In this document: positions 10,975 through 23,100 of the stretch, piece by piece
How positions within the stretch are numbered: the first letter of the stretch is position 1
How the letters are laid out: each line of letters starts with the position of its first letter
From: Lumbricus rubellus
Lineage: Eukaryota; Annelida; Clitellata; Crassiclitellata; Lumbricidae
Assembly (NCBI GenBank): GCA_945859605.1
Contig: OX243816.1
Location: forward strand, 37,856,676-37,920,675
Length of the DNA stretch: 64,000 bases
Direction: 5' to 3'
Notes under the pieces: model-generated
What the model was told of the DNA's origin: nothing
Database searches by the model: none
The model's input: only the letters and a program-made list of their open reading frames with translations
Translations under genes and position numbers: made by a program

Positions 10975-11649
10975 ATGACAATTAATCGTGATTTATTACA
11001 TCACATGCATCCGGGTTTCAGGCAGGTGTTCGCATGTGTTGAAGTGCCAGGACGGGGTGATTGCTTCTATCAAGCACTGTCCGTTGCACTTTTCGGAGAT
11101 GTGACGTATATGGAATTGCTGCGGCTATGCACAGCGTTTATTCTGATACGCTATCACGACGCATTCTTCAGCGCACTGAATGCCATGGGTTTAAAACCTG
11201 ACTTTGACATGCGCGAACCGATGCATTTTCTTACTGTCGGTGCTGCTACGCCGGCTGTTCTTGTTGATCGGTCTATTCATCTGAACGAAGGTAAGAACTG
11301 GGGAAAATGGCGAGATTCCTTCTGCTGGGCGAGCAATATAACAATGATTGCTTCATCTGTGGCGTGCCAAAGACCGTTCTACATCTACAACACATTCCGT
11401 GATTCTGCAGACAGATGGCGTCATCCTTCAGATTTCAATGCTGCAGATTTAGACAAACGGTCGGACATAGGGGGTTCTGTGACATCCGGTCATTTCACTT
11501 TCCTAGCCAATGACCCGTGCAGGTTGTTTCTGCACAGCAACCACTTCTCAGCAGTTGTCCCAGTTGTCAGTAAATTAAATGTCACCTTGAAGCCTTTCCT
11601 CATGAATTCCATCCCCAATTTAGATCTCCTTGTGGCCGATCAATTGTAA
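10975..11649 (+). CDS. OTU-like cysteine protease (vertnin/OTU-type) carried by a transposon
   Basis: 224 residues. Near the N-terminus, VPGRGDCFYQALSVALFGD matches the OTU catalytic block (Asp, then Cys two residues on, with F-Y after it). Near the C-terminus, HSNHFSAVVP fits the catalytic histidine block. Between them, a W-x3-W segment and IASSVACQRPFYIYN resemble the helix-strand part of OTU and vertnin-like proteins. OTU enzymes remove ubiquitin; whether this copy is active is inferred only. It lies about 270 bases inside the left TIR of the element at 10534-12616 and reads in one direction without introns. A further upstream in-frame start was not seen. Confidence 0.65.
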   Translation: MTINRDLLHHMHPGFRQVFACVEVPGRGDCFYQALSVALFGDVTYMELLRLCTAFILIRYHDAFFSALNAMGLKPDFDMREPMHFLTVGAATPAVLVDRSIHLNEGKNWGKWRDSFCWASNITMIASSVACQRPFYIYNTFRDSADRWRHPSDFNAADLDKRSDIGGSVTSGHFTFLANDPCRLFLHSNHFSAVVPVVSKLNVTLKPFLMNSIPNLDLLVADQL

Positions 11650-12163
11650 TTGTTGCAACAATTAACGGTACCAAATTAACTGTTTCTTCCTTTGTGTCTG
11701 TGAATGAATATTAATATGAATAACTTCAAATTTATGAAATAGTGACGATGACTGTTCAGTAAAAAAATTGTTGTTGCTTTCCATGTTTCCTATTCCTACG
11801 ATAATTATTATTGTAAGCATAGCCTATGTTTACTAAGGTCTTATGCCACTCTTATTAGTATAGCTATTTTGACTGTTACTTCATTAGGAGTATGTCCTTT
11901 GCATTTCAAGTTAAATAACATCATCCGTTTAAAACAGTAGTATTGAAAATAAGACGATAGAAAGACAAGTGTGGAGTTGATTGTCAATCATCATTCATCT
12001 TTGGCTCGCCGTTTTACTGTATTATGAAGTTCAATGTTATGAACTAGTGAAACTGAGGAAGCACATTTTAATAGTCAGTGATCATTGTTGAACGTGAGAA
12101 AAACCATAAAAATCTTACTTGTGTTATTTTTATCTATTTGTACGATAAATCTGCAAAAATTTA

Positions 12164-12187
12164 CACCCACCCACCCACCCACCCACT
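12164..12187. repeat. (CCCA)n microsatellite
   Basis: Five to six CCAC/CCCA units in a row inside the OTU-bearing transposon, downstream of its ORF. Confidence 0.8.
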
Positions 12188-12624
12188 TTCGGCTCAGGGG
12201 CATTCGGTGCACGACACCGCATGGACCTATGTTAAACACGGCCCTTTTCCATTTAAAACTAGTTTAAAAATACTCTCGGGTAAATATGCGCAAACAAATT
12301 AACTGTACGATTAGAGAACTATATTAAAAGTACTCTCTGCAAAAAAATGCGCAACAAAAAAACATTTATAATAGTGATATAATATTCGAATAACGCAAAG
12401 CGTGTGACGTCATTGGAATGTGTGTACATAATATGGATAGAGTGAATTTAAATACTAAATTCCTATGTATTTATGGTTAATTTAAAAATTCGTAAAAAAT
12501 CACAGGGTCGTTCTAGAACATTGGGAGTAGGCGCGTTTGAATACTTGAGTTGATATGCATAGGTAAGTACAAAAAGTTTGACGTTCTGGGCACACCGTGA
12601 CTTCTATACCCGTACCAGTATTAA

Positions 12625-13785
12625 CCGTTTAACGCATAAAAACCATTAGGTTTTGTGAAAATCGATTTCGGGGATACGGCCGAAAGTTGAGCATTTCGGG
12701 GAATCGGGTTTCGTGGATATGGGCCGTACCATAATTGTATCTATAATGGAGAAGAGTAGAGGGAATTGAGAGGTTTCTGTTTTATCATACGTAGGCCTAC
12801 CGTGCGCGGCGTCAAAACCTTTCACAGAGGCACTTTGTAGAGATATAAAATATACGCAATAATGACCGAATACAATCAATGCGTAGATTTCAAATTTACA
12901 CGTCGGTTTTCTTGCTAAAATATGTATACTGCGTACAATTCTGGGTAATTTTGTTTCAAATTATTACTTACTTCCATGTTCACTACTATACGAGACTGGA
13001 AACTCAATACATGAAGTTGTGGCCCTGCGTTTGACCGATAATTGGGAATATTGAAAATTTAATATGTTTGTTCCATAAGAAACATATCAATTAATCAAAT
13101 TTAAGAAGGCAGATTGACGAATAATTAAGTTTACAAAAGAAAAGCAGACTTTGGTGATTTTAGATACAATCTTCAGTAAGAGCTTATAAGAAAGGAATTT
13201 GAAAGGGGCGACATCTATGATTGAGAGGGAAATGTACGTACATTTTCCAGAGATCTAATCGTGGAGTAACTTCAAATTCGAAAAAATTGCATGATGGGAA
13301 AGCTTGTAAAGCTTTATATTGGAACTTTGGAAGTGCAAACAACCAGTCGCTTGTATGTGTGTATGTAACTACTGGTCTAGTACCTTGCTCATAAGTGCTG
13401 TAATATGCCGAGTAATCTATGTCCAGGGTAACGGCCTCTGTTGTCATAGACCCTGGTCAAATCGGATCCATCCATAGCACGATTGGGTCCCAGACTCCCC
13501 CAGTCGCCACTGTGGGGCGCAGGCCGCGCAGCGGCTGCTTTCAGCGTGCTTGGTGGTAAGCATCAGTGTGGGCGGTGACCAGTAGCTCGGCCACCTGAAG
13601 ACAAGCGGTATCTGTAGTGTTATTTTTTCCCCGAGGTAGCTCTAATCCCTCAGGTAGCAAAAAATCTGGAAACTGCTACTTTTGGGTTCTGGTTATTATC
13701 ACTATTATTAATTATTATTATTACTATTTATTGAGTTTATTATCATTATTAAATTTATTATCATTAGGCCTATTATTATAACGAA
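12625..13785. other. Non-coding gap
   Basis: No gene supported. An 87-codon minus-strand frame (13184-13447) has no recognisable domain. 13680-13780 is a run of ATT/ATTATT simple sequence. Confidence 0.4.
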
Positions 13786-14216
13786 GTGACTAGCGGACCT
13801 CCAAGCGGCCGTCGAATCTCAAATACTAGCGGACCGCCAGTCACGTGTAACCTGTCACATGACGAGTCTTGATTCTTGAATATTGTTACAATGGCGGCAG
13901 TTACCGATAGTTGGTTTTATGTTGGACAAAAGTTTTCTTGTTTTAATGACTTAGAAAATTACTAGAAACAGAGTAAGCAACCAATTTTTTTCGTGAGTGT
14001 TGGTTAGGTTCAGGTTAGGCGTCGTGAGGGTCGGTTAGGGTTAGTTTTAGGGTTTGTTTAGCCATTAGAAACTCTTGTGGATTGGTGTAAATAGAAAGCC
14101 TGGCGGCTTGCTAGTATTCAGTATTGGACGGCCGCCAGTCATGTGACAGGTTACACGTGACTTGGCGGTCCGCTAGTATTTGAGATTCGACGGCCGCTTG
14201 GAGGTCCGCTAGTCAC
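13786..14216. mobile_element. Foldback element with telomere-like core (copy B)
   Basis: Arms 13786-13863 and 14138-14216 are inverted repeats of about 78 bp starting GTGACTAGCGGACCTCCAAG. The core (about 14000-14080), on the minus strand, contains GAGTTTCTAATGGCTAAAC, CCCTAACCGACCCTCACG and GCCTAACCTGAACC. This is the same core as copy A at 10240-10330, although the arms are unrelated. No clean target duplication was found. Confidence 0.8.
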
Positions 14217-14439
14217 AGCCTTATTATAATTAACTTTGCGAGCAAGCATTGAAACATTATTATAAACTCAATGAGAAACACGAGCTTGTTCCGTGTTCTT
14301 TGCGTATTTCCTGTTAAGCGAATCGCAGAATTTAAAGCATAATAAATAAATTGTTGATACGGATATGTATAGGACGAATAGTTTTTAAAATACCTAAGAC
14401 AGGTGAGTGTGTGTGACTTAAGGTATATAATATTAGGCA

Positions 14440-15136
14440 CTGGCTACGGAACCGTCCGGACGGTGCCGTATTTCTTTTTCTACGGAACCGTGTGGAAGAG
14501 GCGAAGACCGTAGGGGGGAGAAGGTAGTTGATGTTAGCAGTTGATGGTCAAGCTATTAGGCTAGCTTGGCCAACAACTGCTAAACAACCAACGCAAAAAT
14601 CTTAAGAATCTAATGACGACCCTAACACTAACCCTAACCGACCCTCACGACGCAAAAATCATAAGAATCTAATGACGACACTAACCCTAACACTAACCCT
14701 AACCGACCCTCACGACGCGAAACCTTATACCCTATATACGCGAACGACACCTAGGTCTTCTATGTTATAACCATGCTTAAATTTAACGATAAAGAGCGCT
14801 AAAGTGAGACATAATTACCTGTGCAAAATGTTCCTCCATACGTAGGGTCATTTGTAAGACATTTTAAACGTTTTACATTGCAATTCGTCTAAAATCGTAA
14901 GACCCTGCGTGTCACACGTGCTGTTGACAGTAGGCTACTGTTTACAAAGGGATGGGCATAAATTGTACTCGACAACCTCCTCCCCTACGGTCTTCGACTC
15001 TTCCACATTGTTTTCCGCTAAACGGGTAGCCAATCCTAATTCGCCGACGGGTGTTAGTGCGAATGGTAGCTCCATAAGTGTTGGACGGTTACGTAGAAAC
15101 AAAATTACGGCACCGTCCGGACGGTTCCGTAGCCAG
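14440..15136. mobile_element. Foldback element with telomere-like core (copy C)
   Basis: Ends 14440-14485 and about 15091-15136 are inverted repeats starting CTGGCTACGGAACCGTCCGG. The termini contain their own palindrome ACCGTCCGGACGGT. A second inverted pair follows inside (GAAGACCGTAGGGG.. against CCCCTACGGTCTTC). The interior carries two copies of a unit with AATCTAATGACGAC and CTAACCCTAACCGACCCTCA. Non-coding; no clear target duplication. Confidence 0.75.
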
Positions 15137-15289
15137 TACGATAATATTATGTGCGTTTGCCAGGTTTTGATTTTAAGTTATGTTTTGCGTACTACAACTG
15201 GAAGTGTACAACCCAAATTAATCCGTCAACAACGCGAGGTTTCAGCAAGCAAAATCGTACAGAATTTTTTTTAAAGAATTCATTATATT

Positions 15290-15480
15290 AACATTCATTC
15301 ATTCATTCATTCATTTAAGTATTTATATATAGCGCCTCTTCAAGGTAACTACTCAGAGGCGCTCCCGACTCCAGCACGGCCAAACAGAACAGTTTTTAAG
15401 TGCTTATAGAATTTGTCAGAGAGTGATCTAAGGAACAGGCACAGCTCAAGTGAGAGGGCATTCCATACCACCGATATTAT
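15290..15480 (-). repeat. (ATTC)n plus SINE tail fragment
   Basis: ATTC repeats run into TATATAGCGCCTCTTCAAGG..CTACTCAGAGGCGCTCCCGACTCCAGC, the reversed tail of the SINE family. The match fades after about 15390. Confidence 0.6.
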
Positions 15481-15649
15481 TATATAGGATGACAGTCTTT
15501 CGGGTTGCGATTTTAAGAAAGTTGCATATTGTAATCGTGGATATTTAAGTGTTTTTGAAAAGATGATCAAAATTAATGCTGTGCCTACATACTTGATGCT
15601 CTAACTCACGTTTGACATTCTTGGATTGATCTGTATTTTAGTCAGTGGA

Positions 15650-17077
15650 ATGGATTCGTCGGAATCGATTCGCTTTGACGAGTACATGGAAGGGGGAATT
15701 CCCCCTCATCTGCTCCAAGGTTTGGGATATTCCGAGGCTGGGCGACTTGAAGTTGATGAGGATTCTTCAGATGAAGCGGAGGGGTCGTGTGATGAGGACA
15801 ACATACAGACCTTGACAGGTGAGAAGAATGGCAGATCACTGATTAACCCTTTGAACCCGGCTGACCACTTTAGCGGGACGTTATCCATAGAGTTACGAGA
15901 GCTAAGGGTTAATGTTCGAAGTGGAACGTTGTTAAACGTTGCTTAAAGCATCTAAAACAAAAGCTTGCGGTAAAAGCGACCAAGTTTCTTGGATGGTTCA
16001 CTAGCTCTTCAGTCTATGTCTGAGTTGATATTGATGCTGGTGTCGGCCACTGCTTTGTAGCCACCAAAGATAAATTTGACAGAATTTGTTCCTTGAATTA
16101 ACTTAGACATTTATGTGTCCTATTTATGCATATTACTAGAGCAAGCTGGTTTTGAAAAACAGTAAAGTTCTGTTTGTGAATGCAGTTATGTTCATTTGCT
16201 TTTGTAAAAAATTGTGTTTCCAGATGATGCCCAGACGGATATCGACCAGGTAAAATCCTCTTTGAAGATGAACGTGGCACAGTCGCAAGTCAAGTCAATT
16301 GCAAATCCCCAAGCCTACCAATCGCGGAGGTCACGATCAGGACGGATCGCTCAGAAAAGAATAATCAAGGGCAACATAGTTTACGAAAGAACAGAAACCG
16401 GTGAAGTCGTGGCCAGCATCATCAAGGGCAGCGACTTGCCCAGCCCCGCCCCAAGCGTCGTTCAAACCACGCCGAAGCATCGACCTCGCAAGCAAATACC
16501 GCATCCGGTTGAGCTGGAACTGCCGTATAACTGTCCGCTCAACGAGGACAACATCGACCTTGTCCTCGACGATTCCATCCGAGAGACGACCTTGATGAGG
16601 CAGCATCTGATGGCGCTGAAGGACGACCTTCGTCGGATGGGAGGCGGTCCGCACGTGACGGCGCAGCTGAAACCGGTGCACATGAAGCGGAGGGAAGAGA
16701 TCGCGAAGCAGGTCACGAGCGTCTTCTTGGATTACCTCGACGCCTGCGATAAGATCTGCGACGTCAACCGGGCGTTCACCAACGAAGCCTGCTCGCCTCT
16801 TGAGGCCGTCCCAACTCCGGAAATCTCTGCCAGCCTGCTTCCTCTCTCCGCAGATACGCCGTTGCCGAAGAAACTCACGAAAAACGCGAAGCAGAGTGCA
16901 AAACGCCAGCACAATGCAGCGTCACCCGCAGGTCATGAAGAACAACCACCGCCACCAGCACCAGCAGTGCCTGCTTCAGGCGACCTGTATATGTCGTGCG
17001 AACCAGGATCGGACGACGAAATGGGGAACAGGATGGCGCCGCGTTCTCAGAAACGTAAGAAAAACAGTAACCGGTGA
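15650..17077 (+). CDS. Two-exon gene of unknown function, probably nuclear
   Basis: Exon 1 15650-15818 begins MDSSESIRFDEYMEGG, is rich in Asp/Glu/Ser, and ends at a donor ACAG|GTGAGA. Exon 2 16224-17077 follows an acceptor TTGTGTTTCCAG. The junction splits a GAT codon (G|AT), so the phases agree and the product is 340 residues. The middle part (ELPYNCPLNEDNIDLVLDDS..MRQHLMALKDDLRRM) looks helical and conserved. The C-terminus is low-complexity (PPPPAPA) and ends in the basic run SQKRKKNSNR, a plausible nuclear localisation signal. TTTTAG upstream of the ATG may be an acceptor for a 5' UTR exon. AATAAA occurs near 17509 and 17648. I do not recognise the family. Confidence 0.8.
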
Positions 17078-17079
17078 TC

Positions 17080-20000
17080 CTGGAAACGTTGGACGCTCGT
17101 CACGCTGTATGAATTACTGTTTTCGATGACAGGACTGTGCATGTAGATGACTGAAAGATATTTCATGTTCAGAAACTTTTACACCAACCACTACTGTGAC
17201 TTTGAGGATGTATTTCCTTGTTTAAATAATTAGTTTGAGCCATAAAGTAAACTCTTTTTTGTTTACTGTATGGTTTTATTGAATTGATAGAGTTATGGTT
17301 GTGAGCCATTGGAGTGGCTCGGCGCTTTGCAGAACTTTCCTTCTGCAGCCAGCTTGTGAGGTACGATGAAATACAATGTTTTTGTATAGATGTTAGACCT
17401 GGTTCTGGCAGCGCAAGTACCTAGTACTACCTACCTACTGATAGGTACTTTGAAGTTAAGAAACATTAAATCTCGCATGAATGACTGTATGGCATCAGTG
17501 TTAAGTCTTAATAAATGGCAGGAGGCCATGCAGTGGAAACATTTTTAATCAAGTTGCTTGCCCGGATACTCAAGGTACCTGGGCAAAATGGGGTAGGGAT
17601 TTGAGAGGGAGGCTCGATGAGGCCATCCACAGAAAAATATTTGTACAAATAAATCTTAAGTGGTGCGTTTTTAGTAGTCCATGCAAACAGTCAGATTAGG
17701 CTTAAGAATTCTTAATTTGATCTTTATTATCAGCCACAAACATCACATCATGTGATGTTAAACCTTTAAAATGACAAATTTGAACTTTAAGCCTCAAATT
17801 TTGTAGTCTATGGGCAATGCTAAAAAGGCTGCTGGGCAGAGAAACAATTGCAGCAGACCAGAAATGGCTCATGGGCCATCTATTTGACTCATCCTGTATA
17901 GCTTCCAAGATGTATGCTGTACATGCAGCCCATGCAGTGTGCCTTGTTTTCTGGTACCCTATGTGGTATTACCAGAAGTTGAAGCTTGAAAGTTTTTTCT
18001 TCATTCTATTCCTTTGATTCTGTTTTTTGCCTCAACTAAAAGTTCTTTCAGCCTTGGGACTATTATTGCATCAACTTTAATTACCAGGTACCCATTTGTA
18101 ACGTAAGCTTCAAATTTCTAAAGTGCTACTCAAAATCTTAGTACAGGGCACCAGCTTAATCATGTGCATTCTGACGTGCCAAAGGGTTGTCTGGGGAGCA
18201 TCAGTGTTCTTTGCATGAAACATTTACTGATGGCGCTTCGTAGCCAAGCTGCAGTCAGGCCAGTACTCAGTACTTTGAAAACAGGAAGGCATACTCTGAT
18301 GGAGACCAAGCAGAACAAACAGATGCAGGAAGACAATTAAAAACTTTAGGCGCAGCTACCGATGTAGTCGTTCACAACTTCACAAGCGACTGCTCCCGTT
18401 GTTTCACACAAACACAGTTCATTGTCGAAGTGTCAGAAGTTGCAGTCTGCTGCATTCTGTGATTGAGAAGAGGCTCTTTTTCTGGACTGAAATTTCGTTT
18501 TGTTTAGTTGCATACAATTCTGTTGCTTGTAAAATAGAAATGTATAAGTAGAGTATACTGTTGATATACCTTTGCTTAATTTGGCATTAAAACATTGTTT
18601 TTACATGGAGAACTGTTATTTCTTAATGCTACTCTGGGCTTTATACCTAAAATCACAATGAATGAATTCAAATTGACACGATTGCAGTATGATTACAAGT
18701 CATAGTATCACTAGTTGTTATTGGAGTTAAGTTTAACTGTATGGCAGCCATGTAAGGTGCTCATCACGTCCTATTTTACCAACGGCATCTAATAAATAAG
18801 GGCTGAGTCAGCCCTTTGGGAGAGTAGCAGGAATTTATCCGCATCAATGCTGATCTTTCGCTATTCTTGCCAAAGTGCTACCATTCACTCAAACTTCTCC
18901 CCACAACTTAGAGTGATGATTTCAATTGTTGATTACTTTAGCCTGGGGCAGCAAGGATCCTACAAGATTGTGCATGAAATATTGCATCATGACTCTTCTT
19001 ATCTTGTACAATGTACATTGCAATGGCCATACAACAGCATTTTTAAGATGTTCTTTAAGTTCCACTTGTACTTACACACAAACTTCTCCGGTTGATCAGA
19101 CCAGAATTTTAACAGAGATCAACAAAGCTACATGTACAGTTGACGTTTAACTCTCCATTAAATCTTCCTACATCTGTATTTGGAAGTATGCTTTGTGCAT
19201 CCGCTGCTGTTGGGTGGAGCAAATAGATTCTGTCGTGTTCAGAAAAGGGGCTTTTCAGATTCAATGCAGCAAAGCAGGGTGTCAAGTTCAACCATTCGAC
19301 TCCAGGACCATTTATGTACTGCCAAGGCCTGCAGAACCTTGTCTGAAGATTACACAATAATTGCGAATAAAAGTTCAAATTTGTCATTTCAAGGCTCAGT
19401 GAGTTTTATGTGAAAATCAATATTACAATTTTACAATAATATTTTAATAATAATTTCCTTTATTGACAATCCGGTTGACAGACCACAACCACAGTTATGC
19501 AATTCAAACAATTCACAAGAATACAAATCACAAATCTTAACTACTAACAGAACAGATGGCCTGAAATACAAGCCAAATTTGATTGCATGCTAAAATGCAC
19601 CATATAAGATTTAGTGTCACAGAAAGACTTTTTGAGACGTGCTCATCAAGTCCCTCCCAATATCTACCCCATAATTATCTTCGACTTTGCTTACTCCCTG
19701 TAGATCTCTTTTCGTTGTACAGAATAAAAATCATTGCTGCACAAATTTAATAATAATATCAGCTATAATACTTAGGTCAGGATCTACAATATTGCGAACT
19801 TTGCAAACAGAACCCAAGAGATTAGTTTCAGGTAGTATTTAATTACTACCTGAAACGAATCTCTTTGTAAATTTTATGTTTCTATTAATAGAGCAATTTT
19901 GGGTTTGAGAGTATATGCGGTGTTGCTATGGTTTCGCGCTGTCGACAAACATGGTTGCCGCCGAAAGTTAAGCCGAGTATCGACTTAACTTGCCAAACCA

Positions 20001-20100
20001 AAGATTTTTGAAATCTTTGTGCCAAACTTTGCACATAAGTTTACACTCCGAACATAAATAAATTTAAGCGGATTTCCTGTAGAAAGACTTGAGTTCGTGG
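17080..20100. other. 3' UTR and intergenic sequence, no gene seen
   Basis: The first few hundred bases are probably 3' UTR of the 15650-17077 gene. The remaining short frames have no recognisable domains and overlap each other in several frames. No transposon ends were identified. Confidence 0.4.
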
Positions 20101-20102
20101 AT

Positions 20103-23100
20103 ATGTCAGAGGTGTCAGAAAAGGGATTTTCTGGAGCCCCATTCGGGTCTCAGGCGCACAGGTTGGTTTCGTGTTTGCGAACTTGTTTTTCAACCGTGTT
20201 ATATAAAACTACGAACTTCGCTACTACTCGCACTTTGGCAGTGCCAGTCCCAAGCCCGGCCGAAGGAGGAGGGCTGCGCTGATGATCATTGTTATCACGC
20301 AGTGTCGTTAAACTGAAACTTCTACTACTCAAATGTAGGTAATCTTCTCTTTTAGAGTCCGAAATTATTTCAATGGTGTCAATGGTAGCATCCTATAATA
20401 TATAGTCCGGCTTTCGCTCATGTACTTTAGCGTCATAAAATAGCGTCTTTCAGTAGTTGTTATAGTTTTCCCCAATTACGACGACGAATTGAGAGAATAA
20501 ATTCTTATCGCGAAACTGATTTCTGAAGACGAATTCATGCAGATAATATGATGTGAAGAGAGCTCTGGATGTGCCAAACTGCCTCCTCAGCTTCCTTTTG
20601 GCCCGCATCCACATATTTTCGACGTTCTGAGTATGCACCTCGGCGTCTACGGGATCGACGAAATGGTGTTGGTGGACGACGACTGAATGCTCGTAAACTC
20701 CGTTCCCTATCTTGTCAATGTTACCATAGGCGGCCCAACCGTCTGAAATGATGTGGGTTCCCGGCAAAATGTGTTGTTCTATCAGCTGTTCAAGTGTTGC
20801 GGCTCTCCTATCTGGAACCTCAACCAGGAAGCATTTACGTCTCGAATCGTATGAGAATACATGACTTCATTGGGATGTACAATTGTTGTTTTATTTAGGG
20901 GTCTTCCGGCCATCGCGAATATATTTTACGTTTACGTGACAAAACTTTAATTCGCAACGGAACGTGTTTTTTTGAAACGCTAAGACGCTCAAAACACGTA
21001 GCTGAAAACAGGGAGTATATATTATAGGATGATACATTGAAATAATTTCGGACTCTAAAAGAGAAGATTACCCAAATGTATGCCCTGCCAAACAGCTATA
21101 AGCTTACAGCTCTTGCACGGTTTGATTTGATCAAGCGCAGATGATCTGCATGGCCAGTCCTATTTAGTGGAATCCCACTCCACAGGTTTCGATTCATCAA
21201 AAATAAATGACTTTTCGAGTCCTCCTTCTCTGCACAAGCCCAGTGGCGTAGCCAGGAATTTTTTCATGGGGGGGCAGTGGGGTGGCAGCTTAAAATGATG
21301 GGGTGGCTACCCATAGGCGGAAACCTAGGGAGGACAGGGGGGACGGTCCCCCCAATAAAAGTGTTGGGGGGGACGGCCCATGCATTGGTCCCCCAATAGT
21401 TGTGCGTCAAGACTAAAAAAGTATTGTCAATTTTTGGGGGCGGTGAAAATAGAAATTTTTCATGGTTTTTTGGCCGGATGACTAAAAAAACGGTCATAAA
21501 CTTTTTGGCGATGAAAATAGAAATTTTTCATGGCTTTTTGGCCGGATGACTAAAAAAAAGGTCATCAACTTTTTTGACGGTGAAAATAGAAATTTCTCAT
21601 GGCTTTTTGGCCGGATGACTAAAAAAAGGTCATCAACTTTTTTGACGGTGAAAATAGAAATTTTGCATGGCTTTTTGGCCGGATGACTAAAAAAAAGGTC
21701 ATCAACTTTTTTGACGGTGAAAATAGAAATTTTCCATGGCTTTTTCGCCGGATGACACAACCAAAGGCCATTAAACAATAAACACATGCAATAAAACGTG
21801 TGTACGCACATATTAATGACGTAGGGTATAGTGCCATAGACTATGTATTTTTAAATTTTGGATGTATTACAGTATTAGACATAACACGCATGCAAGCCTC
21901 ACTAGCTTGTCTGTCCCACAGTGCACTATAGTAGCCTGTCTACTTTCCCATCACCCACCCTCTAAGAAGTTGTACAGGAAGCTGTATGAAAAATAAAATA
22001 AGTCAGAAATTATATAACATTCTTTATCACTCGTAAAAGTAAAAAGTAAAACAAACGCATGGATTGGGGGGGGGCAGCTGGGGGGGGGGGGGCAGCCCTT
22101 TCATTTGGGGGGCGGCTGCCCTCCCTTGCCCCCCCCCCCCCGTAGTTACGCCACTGCACAAGCCTATATTAGACTCATATTACCATGTATGGGATTGGAA
22201 CCCATACTGCATTCGTTAACTCATGTTGATCCAATGATCTAATACCTCAGAAAATGCTGGCAAGATTAGGCTACTATAGACAGAATATTTGGAAGGTGCT
22301 GTGCTGAAGTAGGTGGGTTGATAATAAAATTTATTGCATAACTATAATTTTGGCTAAAATTTTGCCAGGGCAGAAGATGTCAGGCTTTGTATTTTTGCTC
22401 AGTTATTGTTAAGTTATAAATTTATACGCTGAGTGCACGGCACCACAAGTTATGTATATTCTAATCAATTTATCTCACCTTGCCAGAGCAGAATATTTGG
22501 TTAGAGTATTCTGTTCCACCAGTGCACCCCAACTAACTCAACTGTGATGAGTACACTGATCAATGTGATCATACTCTGTGCGTGGGAAGGTGAGTTGATG
22601 AGAGAGAGGATTGGCCACCCACTCTCATATGCTGAGGCTTAGAAAATGAAGCCACTAACATTTAATTTCCATGACTGCCTCAGGACTAGCTTAAAGAATT
22701 GCCCCTCTTCTTATTCTTTTTTCTTGCCTTTCTATTTATAGTGCTATTCTATTTATTTATTAATCTATCTTACCTTGCTATTTATTTGTACTACATATTA
22801 ATTTATTTATTTTACCTTACTATTTGAGCTTGGAGTTTTTTTTCTGTTAGGAATTCAGTATTTGAGTGGGTGGGCTATCGCTTTTGAATTGATCTTTTTC
22901 TAACTTTGCATCATTATTTCGACTAGGGACACTGCGTACGTAAGTTATCAATATTTGATACCTGCTGTGTTTTGCCATGTTTCGATTGGTATAGTTATGA
23001 AGTTCTATATCCAAGCTTGATGATTTATATACTTCTCGAGTTGGATCATTAATTTAATTAAACTTTGTAGATTCACGACGTCTGGAGTTCATCCTAAGAA

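Larger units (their letters stand above)
10534..12616 (+). mobile_element. DNA transposon with 172 bp TIRs and 8 bp target duplication
   Basis: The left repeat 10534-10706 and the right repeat 12445-12616 are inverted copies differing, by eye, by a single T in a homopolymer. They start GGTACGGGTATAGAAGTCAC. The flanks carry the direct repeat AGTATTAA at 10526-10533 and 12617-12624. The near-identical arms argue for a recent insertion. The only sizeable ORF is the OTU-like protein at 10975-11649; no transposase is visible, so it is probably mobilised in trans. 8 bp duplications occur in hAT, P, Merlin and Zisupton groups. A GG start fits Merlin best (inference). Confidence 0.9.

Noticed and set aside
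13184..13447. 87-codon minus-strand frame as a gene
   Set aside because: No domain, no splice or codon evidence; similar frames occur by chance in this AT-rich stretch.
16337..17129. Minus- and plus-strand frames over exon 2 of the unknown gene
   Set aside because: Shadow frames of the GC-rich exon. The spliced plus-strand frame explains the sequence with matching phases.
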